Program-made: the position numbers and the translations under genes
Shown: piece after piece, positions 7,462 through 16,067 of the stretch
How positions within the stretch are numbered: the first letter of the stretch is position 1
Layout: each line of letters begins with the position of its first letter
The notes under the pieces: generated by a model
Seen by the model: only the letters and a program-made list of their open reading frames with translations
Databases searched by the model: none
What the model was told of the DNA's origin: nothing
NCBI RefSeq assembly: GCF_900110955.1
Contig: NZ_FOFR01000010.1
Span: forward strand, 62,001-126,000
Length of the DNA stretch: 64,000 nt
DNA from: Lentzea xinjiangensis
Lineage (GTDB): Bacteria; Actinomycetota; Actinomycetes; Mycobacteriales; Pseudonocardiaceae
Direction: 5' to 3'

Positions 7462-8775
7462 ATGATCAAGAAAGTGGTGGGCGCCTCGCTCATCGGGACA
7501 ACGGTCGAGTGGTACGACTTCTTCCTTTACGGGTCGGCCGCGGCGCTGGTGTTCAACAAGCTGTTCTTCCCGACCGCGGACCCGCTGACGGGCACCCTGC
7601 TCGCGTTCACCACGTACGCGATCGGGTTCCTGGCACGGCCGCTCGGCGGCCTGGTCTTCGGCCACTACGGGGACCGGCTGGGGCGCAAGAAGCTGCTGGT
7701 GCTGTCGTTGCTGCTGATGGGCGGCGCGACGATGCTGATGGGTGTGCTGCCGACGTACGCGGCGGTCGGTGTCGCGGCGCCGCTGCTGCTCACGTTCCTG
7801 CGGCTGGTGCAGGGCTTCGCGCTCGGCGGCGAGTGGGGCGGTGCCGTGCTGATCGTGTCGGAGCACGGCGACCCGGCGCGGCGCGGGTTCTGGGCGTCGT
7901 GGCCGCAGGCCGGTGTGCCCTGCGGCAACCTGCTGGCGACCGCGGTGCTCGCGGTCCTCGCGGCGGTCCAGTCGGACGAGGACTTCCTCGCGTGGGGCTG
8001 GCGGATCCCGTTCCTGCTCTCGGGCCTGCTCGTGGTGATCGGCCTGTGGATCCGGCTCACCGTGTCCGAGTCGCCGGTCTTCCTCGCCGCCCAGAAGAAG
8101 GCGGCTGAGGAGATGGCGGCCCAGGGGAGGAGCCAGGAGCAGGAGAAGCCCCCTGTTCTGGTGCTGCTCAAGCACAACTGGCGCGAGGTGCTCATCGCGA
8201 TGGGCGCGCGGTTCGCCGAGAACGTGTCGTACTACGTGATCACCGCGTTCATCCTGGTGTACCTGACGACCGGGCTGGGGTTGTCGAAGTCGGTGGGGCT
8301 CAACGCGGTGCTGATCGCGTCGGCCGTGCACCTGGTGACGATCCCGGTGTGGGGCCATCTGTCGGACAGGTTCGGGCGGCGGTCGATCTACCTCGTCGGC
8401 GCGGTCGGCATGGGCGGGTGGATCTTCGCCTTCTTCGCGCTGCTCGACACCAGGGACCCCGTGCTGATCACGCTGGGGACGACGGTCGGCCTCGTGCTGC
8501 ACGGCGCGATGTACGGGCCGCAGGCGGCGTTCTTCTCGGAGCTGTTCGGCACGCGGGTGCGGTACTCCGGCGCGTCGATCGGCTACCAGCTCGCCTCGAT
8601 CGCGGCGGGAGCGCTCGCCCCGTTGATCGCGACGGCCCTGCTGAAGGCGTACGGGACGTCCTTCCCGATCTCCGCGTACGTCGTGATCACGTGCGTGATC
8701 ACCGTGGTCGCGGTCCTGCTGTCGCGCGAGACCCGTGGTGCGGACCTGGAGGACCGTGACAGGGTTGGGGTGTGA
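7462..8775 (+). CDS. MFS metabolite:H+ symporter (ShiA/ProP type)
   Basis: This 437-aa, 12-helix transporter has the IGTTVEWYDFFLYG opening of the metabolite:H+ symporter family and the loop GHYGDRLGRKK. The RLVQGFALGGEWGG segment is also typical. ATG 7462 is chosen because GAGGAG sits just upstream, although the frame opens 60 nt earlier inside bdhA. Being between bdhA and the regulator suggests it imports hydroxybutyrate or a related carboxylate; substrate is inference. Its stop overlaps the next start as GTGA. Confidence 0.88.
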   Translation: MIKKVVGASLIGTTVEWYDFFLYGSAAALVFNKLFFPTADPLTGTLLAFTTYAIGFLARPLGGLVFGHYGDRLGRKKLLVLSLLLMGGATMLMGVLPTYAAVGVAAPLLLTFLRLVQGFALGGEWGGAVLIVSEHGDPARRGFWASWPQAGVPCGNLLATAVLAVLAAVQSDEDFLAWGWRIPFLLSGLLVVIGLWIRLTVSESPVFLAAQKKAAEEMAAQGRSQEQEKPPVLVLLKHNWREVLIAMGARFAENVSYYVITAFILVYLTTGLGLSKSVGLNAVLIASAVHLVTIPVWGHLSDRFGRRSIYLVGAVGMGGWIFAFFALLDTRDPVLITLGTTVGLVLHGAMYGPQAAFFSELFGTRVRYSGASIGYQLASIAAGALAPLIATALLKAYGTSFPISAYVVITCVITVVAVLLSRETRGADLEDRDRVGV

Positions 8776-10319
8776 CCCGACGGCGTGAGGCCGAGCTGGC
8801 GGCCTTGTTCGAGACCGCGTCCGAGCTCGCGGGCATGCGCGACCCGGACGCGGTCCTCCGCTCGATCGTGCGCAGGGCGCGGACGCTGCTCGGCACCGAC
8901 GTGTCCTACCTGTCGATGAACGACCCGGCCGGCACCTACATGAGGGTGACGGACGGGTCGTTCTCGCCGCTGTTCCAGAAGGTGCGGCTCGGGCTCGGCG
9001 AGGGACTGGGCGGCCTGGTGGCGCAGACCGCGCGGCCGTACGCGACGTCGGACTACTTCGGCGACGCGCGGTTCAACCACACCAGGCCGATCGACTCGGC
9101 GGTGCGCGACGAGGGTCTGGTGGCGATCCTGGGCGTGCCGCTGAAGCTCGACTCGAAGGTCATCGGCGTGCTGTACGCGGCCGACCGGACCTCGCGGGAG
9201 TTCCCGCCGGAGGAGGTCGCGCTGCTGTCGTCGCTCGCCGACCACGCGGCCATCGCGATCGACACGGCGTCGTTGTTCGCGACGATCCAGTCGCACAACG
9301 AGGCCATGAAACGGGCAGAGGAGGCGCACGACCGGCTCACCGACCTGGTGCTGCGCGGCGGGTCCGCGGCCGAGGTGGCGGCGGCCGTGGGCGAGCTGCT
9401 CGGCGGGCCGGTCGAGGTGCTGGAGACCGTGCCGACGCAGGCGGTGCGGGCCAACGGGCGCGCCGTGCTGCTCGACGACGTGTGGATGTGCGCGGTGCTG
9501 GCCGGGTCCGAGCTGCTGGGCGGCATCACGCTCGCCGGCCGCCCCGACCTGTCCGACGTGGACCGGCGGCTGTTCGAGCGGTCGGCGGCGGTGACGGCGT
9601 TGCTGTTGCTGCTGCGCCGGACCGTGGCGGAGGCGGAGAACAAGGTCCGCGGCGAGCTGATCACCGACATCCTCGACGGCCGGGACGCCACCGGGCTGCT
9701 CGCGCGGGCGCGGCGGGTCGGGGTGGAGCTGTCCGAGCCGCACGTGGTCCTGGTGGCGGACGGCAACCTGCCAGGGGCGACGCACTACGCCTCTGTCCAC
9801 AGAGGACTCGCCGGGTCGCGGGGCCGCGACGTCGTGCTGGCGTTGCCGTCGTCGTCCACGAGCGTCGCCCGGGAGGTGGCGAAGGCGCTGGACGCGACGG
9901 TCGGCGCCAGCGGCCCGGTCGCGGGACCGGTGGCGATCGCGGCGGCCTACGAACAGGCGCGGCGGTGCCTGAAGGCGTTGCGGCAGCTCGGGCGGGAGAA
10001 GGACGCCGCGACGATGGACGACCTCGGGTTCGTCGGCGTGCTGCTGGGCGACCGCGCGGACGTGTCCGGGTACGTGCGGTCGGTGCTCGGGCCGGTGCTG
10101 GACTACGACTCGGAGCGGGGCACGGAGCTGGTGCGCACGCTGGAGGTGTACTTCCGCTGCGGTGCCAACCTGAGCCGTGCCAAGGCGGAGCTGCACCTCC
10201 ACGTCAACACGGTCACGCAACGGCTCGACCGGGTCTCGTCGCTGCTCGGCGACTGGCAGTCGCCGGACCGCGTGCTGGAGGTGCAGCTCGCCCTGCGCCT
10301 GCTCCGCCTGCAGGGGTAG
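8772..10319 (+). CDS. GAF-PucR family transcriptional regulator
   Basis: This 515-aa regulator has an N-terminal GAF sensor domain (about 20-170, with GLGEGLGGLVAQT and LGVPLKL segments), a middle CdaR-like region, and a C-terminal PucR helix-turn-helix (FRCGANLSRAKAELHLHVNT then VTQRLDRVSSLLG). It overlaps the MFS gene by 4 nt and so is translated from the same message. It most likely controls bdhA and the carrier in response to a small molecule bound by GAF. Ligand unknown. Confidence 0.85.
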   Translation: MTRRREAELAALFETASELAGMRDPDAVLRSIVRRARTLLGTDVSYLSMNDPAGTYMRVTDGSFSPLFQKVRLGLGEGLGGLVAQTARPYATSDYFGDARFNHTRPIDSAVRDEGLVAILGVPLKLDSKVIGVLYAADRTSREFPPEEVALLSSLADHAAIAIDTASLFATIQSHNEAMKRAEEAHDRLTDLVLRGGSAAEVAAAVGELLGGPVEVLETVPTQAVRANGRAVLLDDVWMCAVLAGSELLGGITLAGRPDLSDVDRRLFERSAAVTALLLLLRRTVAEAENKVRGELITDILDGRDATGLLARARRVGVELSEPHVVLVADGNLPGATHYASVHRGLAGSRGRDVVLALPSSSTSVAREVAKALDATVGASGPVAGPVAIAAAYEQARRCLKALRQLGREKDAATMDDLGFVGVLLGDRADVSGYVRSVLGPVLDYDSERGTELVRTLEVYFRCGANLSRAKAELHLHVNTVTQRLDRVSSLLGDWQSPDRVLEVQLALRLLRLQG

Positions 10320-10560
10320 GACCGCGCCCGTACGAGGTCGGCGGCGCGTTCCCGTTCAGGGGCCCGTGGACACCGCGGGCATGCTCGCGGCACGAACGCG
10401 TCGGTGGCCCGGCGCCTTCCAGCCCGATCAGCTCCGGGACACCGTCCACCCCGGCCCGATCGCGCACGTGGCCGGAGGCTGCCGCCCCGGGCCTCCCCGT
10501 TCGTCCGCCAGCGGAGGACTTCCGGGTGCCGCCGGTGGCGGCAGACCGTCACGACCGCCC

Positions 10561-11664
10561 CTACTTCAAGTTCCTGCGCATCCGCGTGAAGAGCCGGGCG
10601 TTGCTCATGGCGACGATGCCGACGACGTCCTCGCCGTCGTCCCCGTCCCGGTAGGTCGCGACGAACTTCCTGTCCTCGACGGACCCGTCCTCGATCCGGA
10701 CGTCGTCCGTCGCCCGTCCGATGAACTGGATCCGCACGCCGTACTGGTCCGACCAGACGTAGCCGCCGTTGGTGTGCGTCGCGACGGTCTCGCCCGCGAG
10801 CAGGTTGCGCGTGGCCACGAGCGCCTGCTCGGTCGCCGAGGTCCAGTGCTCGGCGCGGATCCCCGCGCAGTTCGCGACGTCGCCGACGGCGACGATGTTC
10901 TTCACGTTCGTCACGCCGCCCGCGTCGCACACGACGCCGTTGTCGACCTTGACCGGTCCACCGGCGAGCCAGTCCGTCGCGGGTCGCACGCCGATGCCCG
11001 CGACGACGACGTCGGCGTCGACACGACGCCCGTCCGCGAGGTTGATCCCACCGTCAACGTTGATCGAGTCAACATTGACGCCCGTGATCAACGTTGATCC
11101 ATGGTCGCTGTGCAGCTGTCCGCACGCGGCACCCATCTCCGCGCCGAGCACGCGCATGAGTGGCGCCGGGAGTGCCTCGACGACGGTGACGTCCTTGCCC
11201 AGAGCGCGCGCGCTCGACGCGATCTCGGCGCCGATGAACCCGGCGCCGATGACGCCGACGGTCTGAGCGCCGGCGAACGCCTCTCGGAGGGTGATCGCGT
11301 CGTCGAGCGTGCGCAGGACGTGCGCGCCGGGAATCGTGCGCGGGATGCCGCCCGTCGCGATGACGACGCCGTCCGCTTCGACCGTCGTGCCGTCGCCGAG
11401 CGCGATCTCCCGCGTGGAGAGCAGCCCGGTCGCCTGGGTGTGCAGCCGCCACTCGACGTCGAGTGCGTCGAGGTCCTCCTGGTTCGCGAGAGGTACCGCC
11501 TCGACCTTGCCGAGGAGGAAGTCCTTCGAGAGAGGAGGCCGGTCGTAGGGGAGATGGATCTCGTCTCCGATGACGACGAGCCGTCCGTCGTACCCCTGCT
11601 GGCGCAGTGCTTGCGCCGACCTCAGGCCGGCCAGTGATGCGCCGATGATCGCGATCGTCCTCAC
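10561..11664 (-). CDS. NAD(P)/FAD-dependent ferredoxin reductase
   Basis: This 367-aa enzyme is of the rubredoxin/ferredoxin reductase type that feeds electrons to Rieske oxygenases or P450s. It has the FAD site IIGASLAGLRSA (7-18), PYDRPPLSK (39-47), the NAD site GVIGAGFIGAE (137-147) and VAVGDVAN before the C-terminal domain. GTG 11664 is chosen because AAGGA lies just upstream and the flavin loop then starts at residue 7. The GTG overlaps the stop of a Rieske ferredoxin tail (GTGA), implying an ancestral ferredoxin-reductase operon whose ferredoxin is now mostly lost. The stretch encoding TLITGVNVDSINVDG holds repeated AACGTTGA words and is locally AT-richer. Confidence 0.9.
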   Translation of the reverse strand: MRTIAIIGASLAGLRSAQALRQQGYDGRLVVIGDEIHLPYDRPPLSKDFLLGKVEAVPLANQEDLDALDVEWRLHTQATGLLSTREIALGDGTTVEADGVVIATGGIPRTIPGAHVLRTLDDAITLREAFAGAQTVGVIGAGFIGAEIASSARALGKDVTVVEALPAPLMRVLGAEMGAACGQLHSDHGSTLITGVNVDSINVDGGINLADGRRVDADVVVAGIGVRPATDWLAGGPVKVDNGVVCDAGGVTNVKNIVAVGDVANCAGIRAEHWTSATEQALVATRNLLAGETVATHTNGGYVWSDQYGVRIQFIGRATDDVRIEDGSVEDRKFVATYRDGDDGEDVVGIVAMSNARLFTRMRRNLK

Positions 11665-11735
11665 GCCACGTCCTTGTTCGCCTCGACATCGACATCGACC
11701 ACTCCATCCTCCACGAGGACGGGGTAGGTCTTCAC
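11661..11735 (-). pseudogene. C-terminal remnant of a Rieske ferredoxin gene
   Basis: The last 24 codons read VKTYPVLVEDGVVDVDVEAN and a short tail, matching the C-terminal strand pair of small Rieske [2Fe-2S] ferredoxins. The stop overlaps the reductase start, as in intact operons. Upstream in this frame the reading turns into an arginine-rich run without CxH or CxxH cluster motifs, so the cluster-binding part is absent. A 24-aa gene starting at GTG 11735 is formally possible but would not bind a cluster. Confidence 0.5.
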
Positions 11736-12076
11736 CGGTCTTTCGGCCGCCTTCGCGCCGGCAAGACGCCGAGCGCGTCGAGCGCGTCGAACGCGGCCCG
11801 ACGAGAGTCCACGCGACCACCATCAAGCCGCAGGTCTTCGTGAACCTCGTGCCGGTGGTCGGAACGGGCCGTGACGTCACCCGCTCGGTCGAGCTGTCCC
11901 ACCGGGTGAACGAACAGGACTTCGAAGCCCGTGAGCGATGCGGCCCGCGGCGGCGTCACATGCCTGCGCGCAGGGCGGGGTGCCGGTGCCGTCCGAGCAC
12001 CACATCAGCGGTTTTCACGAATGCCTCGTCCGGAAACCGGAATCAGCCGACTAGGGGATCGACGCACCACCCCCGC
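11736..12076. other. gap with no recognisable gene
   Basis: This 341-bp stretch has open frames on both strands but no recognisable protein family. The minus-strand frame ending at 11732 reads DGGRVDSRRAAFDALDAL, which looks protein-like, and may be further debris from the lost ferredoxin region. Confidence 0.4.
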
Positions 12077-12373
12077 ATGCGAAAGCTTGCACGGATGATG
12101 GAGCAGACGGACTTCTTGCTCCCTGACGGGGAGCACGATCTCCTCCGGCGCATCCGGCAGCTTGCCGAGCGCGCGGAACGGACGGCGCACAACAGGTCCA
12201 ACTTCGTGGGACCGCCGCCCTCGCAGGAGCACCTGGACATCCTCGCCGAGCTCAGGGCGCTCACCGAGGAGATGACGACGGCGAAGTCGACCGGTGCGGA
12301 CCGGGCGGACAGGCGGGCCGAGGCGTTGCCCCGGCCCGCCAGACCCGCCGACGACCTCATCCCCAACGGATGA
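12077..12373 (+). CDS. hypothetical 98-aa charged helical protein
   Basis: The ORF contains EHDLLRRIRQLAERAERTAH and a second helix HLDILAELRALTEEM, predicted alpha-helical with possible coiled coil, then an R/P-rich tail. It ends 3 nt before the convergent secA2 stop, which fits a real gene boundary. ATG 12077 and ATG 12095 are both possible; neither has a good ribosome site. No family recognised. Confidence 0.45.
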   Translation: MRKLARMMEQTDFLLPDGEHDLLRRIRQLAERAERTAHNRSNFVGPPPSQEHLDILAELRALTEEMTTAKSTGADRADRRAEALPRPARPADDLIPNG

Positions 12374-12376
12374 CGG

Positions 12377-14650
12377 TCAGCGGCGCTGCCCGCGCACCAT
12401 CTTGACCAGACCCTTCATCGACTCCTCCAGCCCGGAGCCGAACGGGTTGTCGTGCACCAGGTAGGTCCACGTCGAGCTCGGACGCTTCACCCCGGCGTCA
12501 GCGAGGTCGTAGCCGTCGTCGGTGATCTTGGCCGTCTCGTACTTCTCCGCGGCCAGCTCCCACGACTCCGGCACGATCTTGTTGAACGCCGGGATGGCCT
12601 CGCGGTGGAACTCGTCCAACGGGTTCTGCCGCGCCAGGGCGCGCAGGTGGATGCCCTCGCGCAGGTCCGACAGGAACGTCAGGTGGTGCGTCCACAGGTC
12701 GTCGAGGAAGAACAGCGTGATCTTGCGGGCGGCGTCGGCGGCCACCTCGTCGGACACGCCCTCCTTCTTCCCGAGCTTCTCGAACGCCGCGTCCGTGCGC
12801 AGCACGACGTCGCGGTGCCGGAGCAGCAGGTCGCGCTGGTGCTCGATCAGCTTGTTGTACCGCCACGTGTTGCGGTGGATCTCCAGGTTCACGCCCTCGG
12901 CGACGCGCTGCGCGTGCTCGAAGGTGTGCAGCAGGCCCTTGTCCCGCACCCGGCCGTCGGAGTCCACTTCGGACGGGTCCTCGGCGTCGGGCGCGTACTG
13001 GGTGATCAGCTCGTCGTGCATCGAGGAGAAGAACACCGAACCGCCGGGGTCGCCCTGGCGTCCCGCGCGGCCGCGCAGCTGGTCGTCCAGCCGCGACGAC
13101 GAGTGGCGCCCGGTGCCGATCACGTACAGGCCGCCCAGCTCGGCGATCCGGTCGTGGTCCTCGCCCTCGTGGCCGCCGAGGCGGATGTCCGTGCCGCGGC
13201 CGGCCATCTGCGTGGAGACGGTGATGCGCCGGTAGGAGCCGGCGTCGGCGATGATCGACGCCTCCTCGGCGTCGTTCTTCGCGTTCAGCACCACGCACTC
13301 GAGGCCAGCGTCGCGCAGCTTGGAGGAGATCCGCTCGGACTCCGCGACGTCGAGCGTGCCGACGAGGATCGGCCGCCCGGTCTCGTGGACGGTCTTGATC
13401 TCCTCGACGATCGCGTCTTCCTTCTGCTCCAGCGTGGCGTAGAGGCGGAAGTGCTCGTCGGAGCGGATGTTCTCCTTGTTCGGCGGGATCACGAGCACCT
13501 CGAGCTCGTAGAACTCGCGCAGGGTCTCCGCCACGGCGACGGCGGTGCCGGTCATGCCGCAGCGCGTCGGGTAGCGCGACAGCAGCGCCTGCACCGTCAT
13601 CGAGTCGAGGATCTCGCCCGACTCGGTCGTCTGCACGTTCTCCTTGGCCTCGACCGCGGCCTGCAGGCCGTCCGGCCACCGCTGCAGCTTCGCGACGCGG
13701 CCGCGGGTGTCGTTGATCAGGTGCACCTTGCCGTCGCGCACGATGTAGTCGACGTCGCGGTGCAGCAGCACCTGCGCGTGCAGGGCGACGTTCACCTTCG
13801 ACAGCGTGGAGGTGACGTGCTCCTGCGAGTACAGGTCGATCTCGCCGAGCGCGCGCTCGACGGCCTCGGAGCCCGCGCCGGTGAGGAAGACGTTGCGCTC
13901 CTCGTCGTCGATCTCGTAGTGCAGGTTCTGCCGCAGGCGCTTCACCAGGTCCGCGATGACGGGGTCGGCGGCCTCCGCGCTGGTCGAGCCGGCGAGCACG
14001 AGCGGCACGCGGGCCTCGTCGACGAGCACCGAGTCGGCCTCGTCGATCAGCGCGACCTCCGGCTCCGGCACGATCAGGTCGTCGGGGCTCGTGACGATCC
14101 GGTCGCGCAGCACGTCGAAGCCGATCTCGCTGACCGGCGCGTACGTGACCTCGCACCGGTAGGCCTCGCGGCGCTCCTCGGCCTTCGAGCTGCCGTTGAT
14201 CCACCCGACGGTGACGCCGAGCAGCCGGTACAGCGGTCCCATCCACTCCGCGTCGCGCTGGGCGAGGTAGTCGTTGACGCTGACCACGTGGACGCGCTTG
14301 CCCTTGATCGCGAACCCGGCGGCGGCCATCGCGCCCGCGAGCGTCTTGCCCTCACCGGTGGCCATCTCGACGACGAGCCCGCTGAGCATGCCCAGCGCGC
14401 CCAGCACCTGCACGTCGAACGGGCGCTGCCCGATCGCGCGCTCGGCGGCCTCGCGGGTGAGCGCCACGAGCTCGGTGTCGGTGCACCCCTCGCGCAGCTT
14501 GGCGGCGTGCGCCGTCAGCTCCTCGTCGCTGAACGCCGCGAACGTGTCAGCGTGTTTCTGCACGTCCTTGAGCAGTGCCTGGAACGGGGCGAGGTCAACC
14601 GACGCCGGTTTCTGCGCGAACCGACGCATCCGCTGCTTGAAGCGCGCCAT
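12377..14650 (-). CDS. secA2: accessory Sec translocase ATPase SecA2
   Basis: This 757-aa SecA is shorter than housekeeping SecA1 (usually above 900 aa) and lacks the C-terminal zinc-binding tail, which identifies the actinobacterial SecA2 type that exports a small subset of proteins. It has GQRPFDVQVLGA, Walker A MATGEGKT (96-103), VNDYLAQRDAEWM, DEAD at 203-206, STQMAGRGTDI and the LDDQLRGRAGRQGDPG helicase motif. ATG 14650 is chosen because homologous sequence begins there; GTG 14662 is an alternative. The much longer open frame upstream belongs to another gene. Confidence 0.92.
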   Translation of the reverse strand: MARFKQRMRRFAQKPASVDLAPFQALLKDVQKHADTFAAFSDEELTAHAAKLREGCTDTELVALTREAAERAIGQRPFDVQVLGALGMLSGLVVEMATGEGKTLAGAMAAAGFAIKGKRVHVVSVNDYLAQRDAEWMGPLYRLLGVTVGWINGSSKAEERREAYRCEVTYAPVSEIGFDVLRDRIVTSPDDLIVPEPEVALIDEADSVLVDEARVPLVLAGSTSAEAADPVIADLVKRLRQNLHYEIDDEERNVFLTGAGSEAVERALGEIDLYSQEHVTSTLSKVNVALHAQVLLHRDVDYIVRDGKVHLINDTRGRVAKLQRWPDGLQAAVEAKENVQTTESGEILDSMTVQALLSRYPTRCGMTGTAVAVAETLREFYELEVLVIPPNKENIRSDEHFRLYATLEQKEDAIVEEIKTVHETGRPILVGTLDVAESERISSKLRDAGLECVVLNAKNDAEEASIIADAGSYRRITVSTQMAGRGTDIRLGGHEGEDHDRIAELGGLYVIGTGRHSSSRLDDQLRGRAGRQGDPGGSVFFSSMHDELITQYAPDAEDPSEVDSDGRVRDKGLLHTFEHAQRVAEGVNLEIHRNTWRYNKLIEHQRDLLLRHRDVVLRTDAAFEKLGKKEGVSDEVAADAARKITLFFLDDLWTHHLTFLSDLREGIHLRALARQNPLDEFHREAIPAFNKIVPESWELAAEKYETAKITDDGYDLADAGVKRPSSTWTYLVHDNPFGSGLEESMKGLVKMVRGQRR

Positions 14651-14757
14651 GAGAGTGGTCACGACGCAGGAACGTACGGCATCGGCTCCGGGTTCCGCAG
14701 AGGTCTTGACTGTGAAGGCCCGATTCGTCCCTTGCGTCGGGCCTCCCCAGCCTCTGA

Positions 14758-16059
14758 TCAGGCCCGTTCCGGCTGGTGGGTCTCCGGGAGCCGCAACACC
14801 GACACCAGCGTCACCACGCCCATGAGCAACAGGAACGCCGACACCGACATCGACGTCCCGGTCGCGCCGAGCAGCGCCGTCATGATGAACGGCGTGCCAC
14901 CGCTGACCAGGATCGACGCGAGCTGGTAGGCGAGCGAGGCGCCCGAGTACCGCACGTGCGGCTCGAACAGCTCGCCCAGGTACGCGGCGATCGGCCCGTA
15001 GACGAGCGACGAGGCGATGCCGCCGACGGTCGTCGCCACGAACATCCACACCAGCGACCCGGTGTCGACCAGCAGGAAGTACGGGAACGCCCACACGATC
15101 ATGCCGATCGTGCCCGCGACGATCAGCGGGCGGCGCCCGAGCCGGTCCGACGCGTGCCCCGCCCACAGGATGACCGGGATGCTCACCGCGGACGACAGCA
15201 GGCTGACGACCAGCACGGACTCGCGGGCGAGACCGAGCGTGGTGGTGGCGTAGGACAACACGCCCGCGATCGAGATGTAGAAGATCGCGTTGGAGGCGAA
15301 CATCAGGCCCGCGCCGAACAGGATCGGCTTGCGGTGGGTCCGCATGACCTCCGTCAGCGGCGTCCTGGCGACGGGCGGGGCGGAGGCGCGGCGCTGCTGC
15401 AGCTCGCGGAAGACCGGGCTGTCCTCGACCTTGAGCTGGATGAAGAGCACCACCGGGAAGAGCAGCGCCGACGCGAGGAACGGCACGCGCCAGCCCCACG
15501 AGGCGAACGCCTCCGGGGACAGCGACGTCGTGGCCGAGATGAACGCGACGTTGCCCAGCAGCACGCCGATCGGGACGCCGGCCTGCCCGAACGTGCCCGC
15601 GAAGCCGCGCTTGCGCGGTCCCGCCGTCTCGGTGAGCAGCAGGACCACGCCACCCCACTGGCCGCCGACGGCGATGCCCTGCAGGAAGCGCAGCACGACC
15701 AGCAGGAGCGGCGCGCCGACGCCGAACGCCGCCGTGGTGGGCAGCACGCCGATCAGGAACGTCGCGGCCGCCATCATCGCCAGGCAGATGACCAGAGCGG
15801 GCTTGCGGCCGAACTTGTCGCCGACGTGGCCGAAGACCAGGCCGCCGACCGGGCGGGCGATGAAGCCCGCCCAGAACGTGCTGAACGACAGCAGCAGCGC
15901 CACGAGGGGCGTTGCCTCGGGGAAGAACAGCTTCGGGAACACCAGGGCCGCGGCGGTCGCGTAGATGAAGAAGTCGTACCACTCGAGGGACGAACCGACG
16001 AGTCCGGCTGCCATGAGCCTGCGCAAGGTCTTCTGTTCAGTCGGGGCGACACTGACCAC
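14758..16059 (-). CDS. MFS metabolite:H+ symporter
   Basis: This 433-aa, 12-helix transporter is of the same family as the one at 7462 (VGSSLEWYDFFIYA, GHVGDKFGRKPA, LQGIAVGGQWGG). GTG 16059 has AGGAG 5 nt upstream. The start lies 8 nt after the carboxylase stop, so the two form an operon and the carrier may import the organic acid that the carboxylase pathway uses. Substrate unknown. Confidence 0.88.
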   Translation of the reverse strand: MVSVAPTEQKTLRRLMAAGLVGSSLEWYDFFIYATAAALVFPKLFFPEATPLVALLLSFSTFWAGFIARPVGGLVFGHVGDKFGRKPALVICLAMMAAATFLIGVLPTTAAFGVGAPLLLVVLRFLQGIAVGGQWGGVVLLLTETAGPRKRGFAGTFGQAGVPIGVLLGNVAFISATTSLSPEAFASWGWRVPFLASALLFPVVLFIQLKVEDSPVFRELQQRRASAPPVARTPLTEVMRTHRKPILFGAGLMFASNAIFYISIAGVLSYATTTLGLARESVLVVSLLSSAVSIPVILWAGHASDRLGRRPLIVAGTIGMIVWAFPYFLLVDTGSLVWMFVATTVGGIASSLVYGPIAAYLGELFEPHVRYSGASLAYQLASILVSGGTPFIMTALLGATGTSMSVSAFLLLMGVVTLVSVLRLPETHQPERA

Positions 16060-16067
16060 AACTTCTC

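Noticed and set aside
10320-10560. Open frames between the PucR gene and the ferredoxin reductase
   Set aside because: No family, no ribosome site and arginine/proline-rich readings; regarded as intergenic or shared downstream region.
12452-14929. 825-codon plus-strand frame opposite secA2
   Set aside because: Antisense shadow: no motifs, low-complexity composition, and the minus strand encodes a full SecA2.
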